Notes: a model not told the origin generated them from the sequence alone. Numbered from the stretch's first letter, positions 1 through 6,025 are shown. The stretch is 7,984 nucleotides of DNA from an uncultured Kouleothrix sp. (GCA_937858455.1 CALLYN010000931.1:1-7984), one strand, 5' to 3'. Numbers and translations are program-made.

Positions 1-461
1 GCCTCGGCGAAGCGCTTGGCCTCGTCGTACACGCCGCGCGGGCCGATCGGGTTGACATAGCCGTAGTAGCTTTCCTCTTGCGGATGCACCTGTGGGTCGC
101 CGTAGACCTCGGATGTGGAGGCGAGCAGGAAGCGCGCGTTTTTGGCTTTGGCGAGGCCGAGCACCTTGTGGGTGCCTAGCGCGCCGACTTTCAGCGTCTG
201 GATGGGCAGCTCGAGATAATCGACGGGCGAGGCGGGCGAGGCGAAGTGCAGAATGGCATCGAGCGGGCCGTCCAGAAAGATGTAGTTGGTGACGTCGTGC
301 TTGATGTAGCTGAAGCGTTCGTGGCCAACTAGGTGGGCGATATTGTCGGTGCTGCCGGTGATCAGGTTATCCATGGCGATAACAGTATGGCCCTCGGCCA
401 GGAAGCGGTCGCAGAGATGCGATCCCAGAAAGCCGGCGCCACCGGTGATCAGAACACGCAT
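1..461 (-). CDS. UDP-glucuronate decarboxylase / UDP-xylose synthase-like NAD-dependent epimerase (partial, C-terminus beyond window)
   Basis: This is the N-terminal 153 codons of an extended short-chain dehydrogenase/epimerase; the rest lies beyond position 1 (family members are about 310-350 residues). The Rossmann fold shows GxxGxxG at residues 7-13 (GGAGFLG) and Asp31 in DN, which favours NAD over NADP. The catalytic region shows STSEVYGDP (residues 115-123) and a YxxxK pair at Tyr145-Lys149 inside [14 protein letters not shown]. The Glu in TSEVYGD and the NPIGPR-x-x-YDE-x-KR block are typical of UDP-glucuronate decarboxylases, which make UDP-xylose from UDP-glucuronate in the cytoplasm; dTDP-glucose dehydratase-like relatives are the main alternative. 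The ATG at 459-461 has a GAGGAG ribosome binding site (471-476 on the complement) 9 bases upstream. It follows the sugar-phosphate transferase gene by 89 bp on the same strand, so it probably supplies a nucleotide sugar to the same glycan pathway. Confidence 0.88.
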   Translation of the reverse strand, partial: MRVLITGGAGFLGSHLCDRFLAEGHTVIAMDNLITGSTDNIAHLVGHERFSYIKHDVTNYIFLDGPLDAILHFASPASPVDYLELPIQTLKVGALGTHKVLGLAKAKNARFLLASTSEVYGDPQVHPQEESYYGYVNPIGPRGVYDEAKRFAE

Positions 462-498
462 GGTTCACAACTCCTCGATTGTGTCGTTGGTGAATAGA

Positions 499-528
499 CG
501 ATGTCATGAATGTGACCGTACGACATCG
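499..528. repeat. Inverted repeat in the gap between sugar transferase and epimerase genes
   Basis: CGATGTC (499-505) and GACATCG (522-528) are perfect 7-bp arms around a 16-base loop, about 40-65 bases upstream of the epimerase start. Only a weak T-containing tail follows on the minus strand, so it is not a convincing terminator. It could be a weak attenuator, an mRNA hairpin or a protein site; the function is unknown. Confidence 0.4.
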
Positions 529-550
529 CACCAAGATACGTGATCGGCGA

Positions 551-2083
551 TCAGTACGCGCCTTTGCCGCTTAGCACCGCCGGCACTGTCTCGATCAGAA
601 TGCGCAGATCCATGCCAGGCGACCAGTTTTCGGCGTAGTAGATATCGAGCCGCACCATTTCGTCGAACGATGTATCGCTGCGGCCAAGCACCTGCCACAG
701 GCCAGTCATCCCCGGCTTGACCTCGAGGCGGCGGTTGTGCCATTCTTCGTACTGGGCGACCTCTTCGGGCAGCTGCGGGCGCGGGCCGACCAGGCTCATC
801 TCGTCGCGGACGACATTCCAGAGCTGGGGCAGCTCGTCGAGGCTCGACCGGCGCAGGATCCTGCCGATACGCGTGAGCCGCGGGTCGTTGCGGATCTTGA
901 AGATCGGGCCATCGGCCTCGTTATGATGGGCTAGTTCGGCCTTGCGCGCCTCGGCGTCGGCGACCATGGTGCGGAACTTAAACACAGTAAATGGCTGGCC
1001 GCCGCGCCCGATCCGAGTTTGCTTAAAGATCGCGGGGCCAGGCGAGTCGCGGCGGATGGCCCAGGCGATCAGCCCGACCAGTGGCAGGAGCAAGGGCGCC
1101 GCCAGCACGATCAGCGAGAGATCGATTGCCCGTTTGAGCACCAGGTTCCAGCCTTTGAGCGAGAGCTCTTTCAGGCCGATCAGCGGGATGCCGCTAAGGT
1201 TGAGCACGTTGATCCGGTCGAAGCTCAGCTCAAACAGGTCGGGCACGACGCGGAACTCGACGGCGGCGGCGCGGCAGATCCGCACGATCTCGGGCAGGCG
1301 ATGGTGCTCCCAGAACGGCAGCGCGATGATCACCAGCTTGACGCGCTGGGCCACGATCATTGGCTCGAGCAGGTGCACGCCGCCCAGGTGGCGGAAATGG
1401 CCGTCGCGGCGCTCGCCGCGCGGCAGCTCGCGATCTTCGAGGTAGCCAACCAGCGAGTAGCCGAGAAACGTCTGCGCGACGATGCTATCCATCACCTGGC
1501 GGCCGAGACCGGTGCCGCCGATCACCAGCACGCGTTCGCGGCCGACGCCGCGCGCCCAGCGCCAGCGCCGCACGTTCAGCACCACCGCGCGCGAGACGCC
1601 GATACACGCGATGGTTGTGCCCCAGGCGAAGGCGAAGAGCAGGCGCGAGTAGAGCGGGCGCTGGATGATCGTGAACAGCACCACCAGCGCCACGCCGGTG
1701 GTGGTGGCGCTGATGATCGGCCCAAGGTGGTCGAGCAGGCTGGCATTACGCGGCAGCCGGTAGAGGCCCTTCATGGCGAATAGCGCCAGCAGAACCACGA
1801 TCAGCAGGCCGACGTAGGGTTGGAAGCTGGCAAACGGCACGTAATTGACCGTCAGTACTTCCTGGATGAAGTGATTGAATGGCGCTGGCCAGCGCAGCTC
1901 GTAGCGCATCCAATATGCCAGGGCAAATGCCAGCAATATCAGCGCGGCGTCGAGCGCGGCCAGCAGCACGCCCTCGATATTGCGCCACCAGAGCGGCAGG
2001 GCCGTGCTTGGGAGCGCCGGCGCGCTTGGCAGGATGAGATCGGGCGAATCGGCGATCTTAGGTTCCTCAATCGTATCGGCCAC
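551..2083 (-). CDS. Exopolysaccharide polyprenyl glycosylphosphotransferase (WbaP-type sugar-1-phosphate transferase)
   Basis: This 510-residue membrane enzyme probably starts polysaccharide assembly by moving a hexose-1-phosphate from a nucleotide sugar to undecaprenyl phosphate at the cytoplasmic face. The N-terminal half has four hydrophobic segments (about 36-58, 86-106, 121-140, 148-169). A Rossmann-like CoA-binding-type domain follows, with a glycine-rich loop at 189-194. A further hydrophobic segment (about 321-343) leads into the bacterial sugar transferase domain. That domain shows KFRTM at 369-373, LDELPQLWNV at 415-424 with the Asp416-Glu417 dyad expected to be catalytic, SLVGPRP at 430-436, and PGMTGLWQV at 457-465. 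Length and domain order match full-length WbaP/WcaJ-like proteins rather than the minimal PglC type. The start is GTG (2081-2083), preceded by GGGGTGA on the minus strand. The gene lies 29 bp downstream of obgE and is probably co-transcribed with it. The sugar (glucose, galactose or other) cannot be read from sequence. Confidence 0.92.
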   Translation of the reverse strand: MADTIEEPKIADSPDLILPSAPALPSTALPLWWRNIEGVLLAALDAALILLAFALAYWMRYELRWPAPFNHFIQEVLTVNYVPFASFQPYVGLLIVVLLALFAMKGLYRLPRNASLLDHLGPIISATTTGVALVVLFTIIQRPLYSRLLFAFAWGTTIACIGVSRAVVLNVRRWRWARGVGRERVLVIGGTGLGRQVMDSIVAQTFLGYSLVGYLEDRELPRGERRDGHFRHLGGVHLLEPMIVAQRVKLVIIALPFWEHHRLPEIVRICRAAAVEFRVVPDLFELSFDRINVLNLSGIPLIGLKELSLKGWNLVLKRAIDLSLIVLAAPLLLPLVGLIAWAIRRDSPGPAIFKQTRIGRGGQPFTVFKFRTMVADAEARKAELAHHNEADGPIFKIRNDPRLTRIGRILRRSSLDELPQLWNVVRDEMSLVGPRPQLPEEVAQYEEWHNRRLEVKPGMTGLWQVLGRSDTSFDEMVRLDIYYAENWSPGMDLRILIETVPAVLSGKGAY

Positions 2084-2112
2084 ACGTCACCCCGCATCGA
2101 GCTGATAGTATG

Positions 2113-3405
2113 CTATTCCTGCTCGGACCAGATGAGCTCGGCTTTTTCGATATAGACAGGGTCGCCTTCCTGGATACCGGCGTTGAGCAGTGCGGCGCTA
2201 ATACCGCTGGCCTCGAGCACGCGCTGGATGCGCATGAGCGCCTCGGGTTGGGCGAAGTTGGTCATAGAGATCAGGCGTTCGATGCGCTTACCACGGACGC
2301 GCCAGCCATCGCCCTCGGGCTCGATCGAGAACACGCGGTCGTCGACCTCGGGCACCGGCCAGGCCAGCTCTTCCTCGCTGGTGGCGCGATTGGGCGCAGG
2401 CATGGCGGCGAGCCGCGCGGCCACCGCCTGAATCAGCTCGTCGACGCCTTGGCGCGTCGCGCCCGAGATCACGAACAGCTCGCCGGGCGCGCGGCCGATC
2501 GCCGCGCGCAGCCGATCGAGGTTGGCCTGGGCCTCGGGCAGGTCGGCCTTGTTGAGCGCGACGACCTGTGGGCGCTCGGCCAGCTCGGGGTGGTAGAGGC
2601 GCAGCTCCTCGTTGATCTGATGGTAGTCGGCGAGCGGGTCGCGCCCATCGGTGCCGGCCGCGTCAACGAGATGGATCAGCAGGCGTGTGCGCTCGACGTG
2701 GCGCAGGAAATCGAAGCCCAGGCCGACGCCGCGATGGGCGCCCTCGATCAGGCCAGGAATATCGGCCACGACAAACGAGAAATCGCCGATGGCCACGACG
2801 CCAAGGTTGGGCTGAAGCGTTGTGAAGGGGTAGGCGCCGATCTTGGGGCGGGCCGCGCTGACGATCGAGAGCAGAGTCGACTTGCCGGCGTTGGGGAAGC
2901 CGACCAGGCCGACATCGGCGAGCAGCTTGAGCTCAAGGTCGATCTCGAAGACATCGCCGGGCTGGCCCAGCTCGGCGATGCGTGGTGTCTGGTGGGTAGA
3001 TGTGGCGAAGTGCACATTGCCAAGGCCGCCTTTGCCGCCGCGCGCGGCCAGGAGGCGCATGCCCGGCGCGGCCAAATCGACGGCGTACGGCTCGCCGTCG
3101 ATGGTAGCGTGTGCGACGGTGCCGGGCGGCACGCGAATAAACAGATCCTGGCCATCGCGGCCGTGCTTGCGCGAGCCGCCGCCATTGCCGCCGCGTTCGG
3201 CTTTGAAGCGGTTCTTTTCGCGGAACGGCAGCAGTGTGTTGAGATGCTTATCGGCGACAATATAGATATGCCCGCCGCGCCCGCCGTCGCCGCCGTCGGG
3301 GCCGCCACGCGGCACGTGGGCCTCGCGGCGCAACGAGGCAGAGCCGTCGCCGCCAGTGCCAGCGGCGACCCAGATGCGCGCGCGATCGAAGAATTCACCA
3401 GCCAT
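2113..3405 (-). CDS. obgE: Obg-family GTPase ObgE/CgtA
   Basis: This 430-residue protein is a conserved P-loop GTPase that binds the large ribosomal subunit and links ribosome assembly to stress state. Residues 1-158 form the glycine-rich Obg fold ([20 protein letters not shown] near the start, several GGxGG repeats, [10 protein letters not shown] at 121-130). The G domain shows G1 GFPNAGKST (169-177), G2 Thr195-Thr196 in the YPFTT block, G3 DIPG (215-218), G4 NKAD (285-288) and G5 SGA (314-316). The C-terminal part from about 340 is an OCT-type domain ([20 protein letters not shown], then a terminal [17 protein letters not shown] end), absent from the shortest Obg proteins. The ATG at 3403-3405 gives the canonical [11 protein letters not shown] start, although its ribosome binding site is weak. 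The tatA terminator upstream means obgE needs its own promoter between about 3406 and 3488; I do not see a clear one. It heads a probable operon with the sugar transferase gene. Confidence 0.97.
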   Translation of the reverse strand: MAGEFFDRARIWVAAGTGGDGSASLRREAHVPRGGPDGGDGGRGGHIYIVADKHLNTLLPFREKNRFKAERGGNGGGSRKHGRDGQDLFIRVPPGTVAHATIDGEPYAVDLAAPGMRLLAARGGKGGLGNVHFATSTHQTPRIAELGQPGDVFEIDLELKLLADVGLVGFPNAGKSTLLSIVSAARPKIGAYPFTTLQPNLGVVAIGDFSFVVADIPGLIEGAHRGVGLGFDFLRHVERTRLLIHLVDAAGTDGRDPLADYHQINEELRLYHPELAERPQVVALNKADLPEAQANLDRLRAAIGRAPGELFVISGATRQGVDELIQAVAARLAAMPAPNRATSEEELAWPVPEVDDRVFSIEPEGDGWRVRGKRIERLISMTNFAQPEALMRIQRVLEASGISAALLNAGIQEGDPVYIEKAELIWSEQE

Positions 3406-3488
3406 GGATGCTCATCCGGTAGGCCAGATCAACTGCCGGCTCTTGCGAGCAACAGCAACATTCAGGCCGCCAGCGCGCCGTGACGCGC

Positions 3489-3528
3489 AAAAAAAGGCCA
3501 GCGCAAGAGCGCACGCGCCCCCGCTGGC
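3489..3528 (-). terminator. Rho-independent terminator downstream of tatA
   Basis: On the minus strand, arms GCCAGCG (3522-3528) and CGCTGGC (3497-3503) enclose an 18-base GC-rich loop and are followed by seven T residues (complement of 3489-3495). It lies about 100 bases past the tatA stop and before obgE, so it separates the two transcripts. The same stem sequence recurs in the rpmG terminator. Confidence 0.75.
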
Positions 3529-3626
3529 ACACGATCGATCCGTGCAGTGCCATCGCGCCATGTGCGGGTTCGAAAACGCGGCAGATGCTCGCGGGCCTGC
3601 GTAGAGTTGTTGAAGGCCGTACGAGC

Positions 3627-3812
3627 CTACGAATCGACTTTTTCGACCTTTTCGGGCTTCCCATCGGGAGCCGACTCGTCGCGCACCGCGGTTTTGAATT
3701 CGCGGATGCTGCCGCCGAGCGCACCACCAATGCCACGCAGGCGCGAGGCGCCGAACAGCACGATGACGATCAACAGGATGATCAACAATTCAGGCAACTG
3801 TAGGCCAAACAT
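3627..3812 (-). CDS. tatA: Sec-independent (Tat) translocase subunit TatA
   Basis: This 61-residue protein is the pore-forming subunit of the twin-arginine translocase, which exports folded proteins across the cytoplasmic membrane. It has a short N-terminus, one transmembrane helix (about residues 6-20), the hinge FG at 20-21, and an amphipathic helix (SRLRGIGGALGGSIREFK, 23-40) ending in the hallmark F-K, then a short charged tail. The usual LP after the hinge is LR here. The ATG at 3810-3812 is chosen because MFGLQLPELL matches TatA N-termini and AGGAG (complement of 3820-3824) sits 7 bases upstream; a longer reading frame to 3953 would add an extension across the promoter. A consensus promoter upstream and a terminator downstream suggest a single-gene transcript. 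No tatB or tatC is nearby, so the other subunits must be elsewhere. A specialised TatE-like role cannot be excluded. Confidence 0.93.
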   Translation of the reverse strand: MFGLQLPELLIILLIVIVLFGASRLRGIGGALGGSIREFKTAVRDESAPDGKPEKVEKVDS

Positions 3813-3909
3813 GGCATTGCTCCTATTGTCGCGCCTCTTTACTGGGCGCTTATGGCAGCGCGTAATAACAAGCTGGTGCTGCGGCTGGCATCGCGCGTAT
3901 GCCGGCTGT

Positions 3910-3937
3910 ATTATACCGCAGCAGGGGGTGCTGTCAA
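3910..3937 (-). promoter_or_regulatory. Consensus housekeeping promoter for tatA
   Basis: On the minus strand there is TTGACA (complement of 3932-3937), a 16-bp spacer, and TATAAT (complement of 3910-3915). Both hexamers match the sigma-70/SigA consensus exactly. Transcription would start near 3903, leaving a leader of about 90 bases before tatA. The -35 box lies 6 bp beyond the stop codon of the upstream small gene. Confidence 0.85.
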
Positions 3938-3942
3938 TTGCA

Positions 3943-4389
3943 TCAGCGATCAAGCGTGCTGAGGCGGCAATCCGCGACCTGGAAGGAGTCGTAGCCGGCG
4001 GGGCCGGCGGTGACGACCATGGAGCGCGGGACGTTGGCCCAGCGGATCAGCTGGCCCGAGAGCGCGCTGGCGTTGCGCCGCAGCACGACATAATCGACAC
4101 ACCAGGCCGCGCTGGTACTCGTGCCGGCCGGAATGCTCAGGCGGTGGGCGTTGACCAAGCGATACCCGCCGCACGCTGAGTCGCGGCCGACCGAGCAGAA
4201 ATCCTGGCCGCGCGCCAGCACATACTGCTCGGCGGCCGGCGGCAGCGGGTCGATCTGGCGCACGATGACCTCGTAGTACAGCCAGCTCGGCGCGAGCCGG
4301 CGCGCGGCGGGGCTGAGCAGCAGCGCCAGCAGCGCCAGCACGAGCAGGCCAACGAGCAGTGCGAGGGTAGGGCGAAGCAATCGACGCAT
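3943..4389 (-). CDS. Hypothetical membrane-anchored or secreted protein with four cysteines
   Basis: I do not recognise this 148-residue protein. The N-terminus is MRRLLRP followed by a leucine-rich hydrophobic stretch (about residues 8-26) ending at SPAARR, consistent with a signal peptide or single anchor. The remaining roughly 120 residues are predicted to lie outside the membrane and hold four cysteines (65, 73, 97, 131), which could form two disulfides. There is no lipobox cysteine, catalytic motif or familiar repeat. The frame is supported by a clean signal-like N-terminus and GC-biased third positions. The start is uncertain: the ATG at 4387-4389 has no Shine-Dalgarno sequence and lies 13 bases past the rpmG terminator stem, while TTG at 4399-4401 or 4378-4380 are alternatives. 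Expression may depend on read-through from rpmG or on a leaderless start. It lies between rpmG and tatA, which gives no functional hint. Confidence 0.65.
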   Translation of the reverse strand: MRRLLRPTLALLVGLLVLALLALLLSPAARRLAPSWLYYEVIVRQIDPLPPAAEQYVLARGQDFCSVGRDSACGGYRLVNAHRLSIPAGTSTSAAWCVDYVVLRRNASALSGQLIRWANVPRSMVVTAGPAGYDSFQVADCRLSTLDR

Positions 4390-4402
4390 TGTGAAACACA
4401 AA

Positions 4403-4429
4403 ATGCCAGCGCCGATTGGCCGCTGGCAT
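4403..4429 (-). terminator. Rho-independent terminator downstream of rpmG
   Basis: Arms ATGCCAGCG and CGCTGGCAT (4403-4411 and 4421-4429) are perfectly complementary over 9 bp with a 9-base loop. On the minus strand the stem runs into TTTTGTGTTT. It begins 22 bases past the rpmG stop. The T-rich tail runs almost to the ATG of the next small gene. Confidence 0.75.
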
Positions 4430-4451
4430 CGAAGCTTGAACGAAAACCGGG

Positions 4452-4616
4452 CTACTTCGTTTCGCGGTATGCCACGTGCCGGCGCACCAGCGGATCATAG
4501 CGCTTCAGCTCGAGCCGGCTCGGGTCGTTCTTGCGATTCTTCTGAGTGGTGTAGGTGTGACCGCTCTCGGTGCTGCGCAGCTTGATCGTGATGCGGTTCC
4601 CCTTCTTGCTGGCCAT
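4452..4616 (-). CDS. rpmG: 50S ribosomal protein L33, C-minus (zinc-free) form
   Basis: This 54-residue basic protein belongs to the large ribosomal subunit near the E site. [13 protein letters not shown], the [21 protein letters not shown] block and the [15 protein letters not shown] end match L33. There are no cysteines, so it lacks the two CxxC zinc-binding pairs of the C-plus paralogue and is the zinc-independent type. The ATG at 4614-4616 follows a strong GGAGGAAG ribosome binding site (complement of 4623-4630) by 6 bases; a longer frame to 4706 would run through the leader. A promoter and a terminator bracket the gene, so it is probably transcribed alone. The usual neighbours secE, nusG or rpmB are not present here. 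Confidence 0.95.
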   Translation of the reverse strand: MASKKGNRITIKLRSTESGHTYTTQKNRKNDPSRLELKRYDPLVRRHVAYRETK

Positions 4617-4677
4617 GAAAAGCTTCCTCCGTCGTGTTCGTGGGCGCGGCCCGGCGCCGACATGCAACCTGGCGGCT

Positions 4678-4706
4678 ATTGTAGCAGTAAATCGGCGAAA
4701 AGACAA
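4678..4706 (-). promoter_or_regulatory. Promoter for rpmG
   Basis: On the minus strand there is TTGTCT (complement of 4701-4706), a 17-bp spacer and TACAAT (complement of 4678-4683). The start of transcription would be near 4671, giving a leader of about 55 bases. Confidence 0.7.
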
Positions 4707-4825
4707 ATCACAACATTACCTGAGATGAAATGGCAAGTAAACCTAAGACATTGATATTTGTGACGGCCGGCCGCAAGCGCGTTCCCCGGCGCCTGATCGG
4801 GCTCCGCGCAAATGCCCCGTAGAGA

Positions 4826-4843
4826 TGAGCAGAATGTGAGCAG
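4826..4843 (+). promoter_or_regulatory. Candidate tandem half-sites for an OmpR/PhoB-type regulator
   Basis: TGAGCAG occurs twice (4826-4832 and 4837-4843) with a 4-base spacer, an 11-bp period. PhoB-family winged-helix regulators bind 7-bp direct repeats with 4-bp spacers, and such a regulator gene starts about 100 bp downstream. This suggests autoregulation, but two short repeats can arise by chance. Confidence 0.35.
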
Positions 4844-4943
4844 CGCGGCGTAGACGTGCGCGGCCCAGCTATGGTAAAAACTCAGTTAAGAACCTCGCCG
4901 TGACAATCGAAGTGAGCGATGTTCAGAAGGAGCACACACAGCT

Positions 4944-5636
4944 ATGCCGCACGTACTAGTCGCCGATGGAGATGGAGCCAGCCTGCAGAACACCGTTGCA
5001 CTGCTGGAGCAGGCCCGCTACCAGGTGAGCCGAGCGCACGACGGCCGGAGCGCGCTCCGTGTAGTGACTGGCCAAACCCCCGACCTGGTGCTGATGGAAG
5101 CGCTGCTGCCCGACCAGGAAGGGTTTGAGGTGTGCCGCCGTATTCGCCGCACATCCGATGTTCCGATCGTATTTTTGAGCACACGGGCGCGCGCCGAGGA
5201 TCGAGTACAGGGGCTGCGCCTGGGCGCCGATGATTACCTGGCCAAGCCATGTGCCCCGGCCGAGCTGCTGGCGCGCGTCGGCGCGGTGCTGCGCCGAGCC
5301 GAGCGGGCGCGCAAGCTGCCGACGACGCTGCTGCACCAGGGTGGCTGGATGCTCGACCCGCTGAAGCAAATCTGCGTGATCGAGGAGGGCCGCGGCGTGG
5401 GCCTGACGCCGCGCGAGGTGCACCTGCTGGCGTTTCTGATGAAGCGCAGCGGCCGTGTCTGCACCAGCAGCCAGATCATCCGCAATGTCTGGGGGTTTGC
5501 GCCGCAGCAGGCGCGCAGCATTGTAGCGACATCGGTGTGGCGGCTGCGGGCGAAGCTCGAGCGCGACCCGCAGAACCCGCGCCACCTGCTGACGATCCGC
5601 CACGTTGGCTATAAGTTCGACCCGATCGCCTCGTAG
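4944..5636 (+). CDS. OmpR/PhoB-family response regulator with non-canonical receiver (phospho-Asp replaced by Glu)
   Basis: This 230-residue, two-domain transcription factor has an N-terminal receiver (about 1-120) and a C-terminal winged-helix DNA-binding domain (about 130-228). The receiver keeps Lys101 in LAKP and Ser79-Thr80. The phosphoacceptor strand reads LVLMEALLPD, with Glu52 where family members have Asp. The acidic pocket reads VADGDG (Asp8, Gly9, Asp10), so the second acidic residue of the usual Asp-Asp pair is Gly. The output domain is canonical: LTPREVHLLAFLM (154-166), VWGFAPQQARSIVATSVWRLRAKLE (182-206, recognition helix region) and IRHVGYKF (218-225). The ATG at 4944 has AGAAGGAG at 4925-4932, about 11 bases upstream. 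No histidine kinase is adjacent, so it is an orphan regulator here. I infer phosphorylation-independent or constitutively active-like behaviour, since Glu can mimic phospho-Asp in some receivers. Confidence 0.93.
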   Translation: MPHVLVADGDGASLQNTVALLEQARYQVSRAHDGRSALRVVTGQTPDLVLMEALLPDQEGFEVCRRIRRTSDVPIVFLSTRARAEDRVQGLRLGADDYLAKPCAPAELLARVGAVLRRAERARKLPTTLLHQGGWMLDPLKQICVIEEGRGVGLTPREVHLLAFLMKRSGRVCTSSQIIRNVWGFAPQQARSIVATSVWRLRAKLERDPQNPRHLLTIRHVGYKFDPIAS

Positions 5637-5682
5637 GCCGGCGCGGCCGCCCGCACTTGTTGCCCCTCGATCGTTTCTTGTG

Positions 5683-5862
5683 AGGACTTACGCAGTTGGC
5701 GTGCTCAGCCTTCGGCAGAGCGGTTCTATCCCCGTGTATTCTATGCGGTTTTTCCGGGCGGAGCCTGGAAAAACCGCATACAGAAGCTGGAGAAGTGCCA
5801 TGCCGCCGCAGGGTACAATCTTGCCGCTTGAGGAAGCCGAAGAGCGCAAGTGCGTAACTCCT
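5683..5862. mobile_element. 180-bp palindromic MITE-like element with inverted ends
   Basis: The ends are imperfect inverted repeats: AGGACTTACGCAGTTGGCG (5683-5701) against the complement of CGCAAGTGCGTAACTCCT (5845-5862), differing by two substitutions and one extra base. Partial complementarity continues inward to about 5725 on the left. The centre is a strong hairpin (5742-5780). I see no transposase frame, so if mobile it would be non-autonomous, or it is a deleted insertion sequence. No clear target-site duplication flanks it. The family is not assigned. Confidence 0.6.
5742..5780. repeat. Central long hairpin of the 180-bp element
   Basis: TATGCGGTTTTTCC (5742-5755) is the exact reverse complement of GGAAAAACCGCATA (5767-5780). 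The 11 bases between can pair further (one G-T, then three G-C/C-G pairs), giving an 18-bp stem and a 3-base loop. No T-run follows on either strand, so it is not a standard terminator. Confidence 0.85.
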
Positions 5863-5868
5863 ACTTAT

Positions 5869-5883
5869 AGCCTCTCTGAGGCT
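5869..5883. repeat. Short hairpin between the two elements
   Basis: AGCCTC (5869-5874), loop TCT, GAGGCT (5878-5883) form a perfect 6-bp stem. It abuts the left copy of the 9-bp direct repeat of the next element. The function is unknown. Confidence 0.45.
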
Positions 5884-5892
5884 GTTGCAGCT
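5884..5892 (+). repeat. Left target-site duplication of the 153-bp element
   Basis: GTTGCAGCT is repeated exactly at 6046-6054, and both copies directly abut the terminal inverted repeats. The identity extends to 11 bp if the terminal TA of the element is counted. Confidence 0.7.
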
Positions 5893-5923
5893 TAGGGCGA
5901 CGGTAAAGTCGCTTCGGTGGGGG

Positions 5924-5950
5924 TTCGGGGGCGTCTTCGCCGCCCCCGAA
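5924..5950. repeat. GC-rich hairpin inside the 153-bp element
   Basis: TTCGGGGGCG (5924-5933) and CGCCCCCGAA (5941-5950) form a perfect 10-bp stem around a 7-base loop. It is followed by AAAATATT rather than T residues on the plus strand. Confidence 0.8.
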
Positions 5951-5956
5951 AATATT

Positions 5957-6003
5957 CTTTGTCGTATGGTTTGGCGGCTTTGCCGCCAAACCATACGACA
6001 AAG
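5957..6003. repeat. 22-bp perfect hairpin with TTT loop
   Basis: Positions 5957-5978 are the exact reverse complement of 5982-6003, with only TTT (5979-5981) as the loop. The stem reads CTTTGTCGTATGG... and closes with GGCGGC-TTT-GCCGCC. No T-run follows, so it is unlikely to be a canonical terminator. In RNA it would form a very stable, nearly loopless hairpin. Confidence 0.95.
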
Positions 6004-6010
6004 CGGGATA

Positions 6011-6025
6011 TTGGGCAGCGCCCAA
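6011..6025. repeat. Small hairpin near the right end of the 153-bp element
   Basis: TTGGGC (6011-6016), loop AGC, GCCCAA (6020-6025) form a perfect 6-bp stem, two bases inside the right terminal repeat. Confidence 0.6.

Larger units (their letters stand above)
4617..4943. other. Divergent intergenic region between rpmG and the response regulator gene
   Basis: These 327 bp hold the rpmG leader and promoter on the left and the upstream region of the response regulator on the right. I see no coding frame with support. The middle (about 4690-4760) is locally AT-rich. A GGCCGGCC palindrome and a pair of 7-bp direct repeats (4826-4843) are the only other structure. No strong forward promoter is visible. 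Confidence 0.6.

Noticed and set aside
1019..1783. 254-codon plus-strand frame opposite the sugar transferase gene
   Set aside because: It is antisense to a well-supported gene, with low-complexity Ala/Asp/Gln/His-rich composition typical of a shadow frame.
2110..3483. Long open frame of 457 codons on the plus strand opposite obgE
   Set aside because: It lies fully antisense to a textbook obgE. High-GC codon bias keeps the opposite frame open, and the translation shows no known domain.
3561..3580. tRNA-like T-loop (GGTTCGAAA)
   Set aside because: The flanking bases do not form a T-stem, and no acceptor, D or anticodon arms are found around it.
4847..4875. Forward promoter for the response regulator with -10 TATGGT at 4870-4875
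   Set aside because: There is no acceptable -35 at 16-18 bp, and the -10 is only a partial match, so I cannot support it.
5605..5895. 96-codon plus-strand frame across the 180-bp element
   Set aside because: It overlaps the end of the regulator gene, consists largely of the palindrome, has no ribosome binding site, and resembles no protein I know.
5957..6003. 22-bp hairpin as a Rho-independent terminator for the regulator gene
   Set aside because: Neither strand has a T-run after the stem, the loop is three bases, and the stem is far longer than usual; it fits an element-internal hairpin better.
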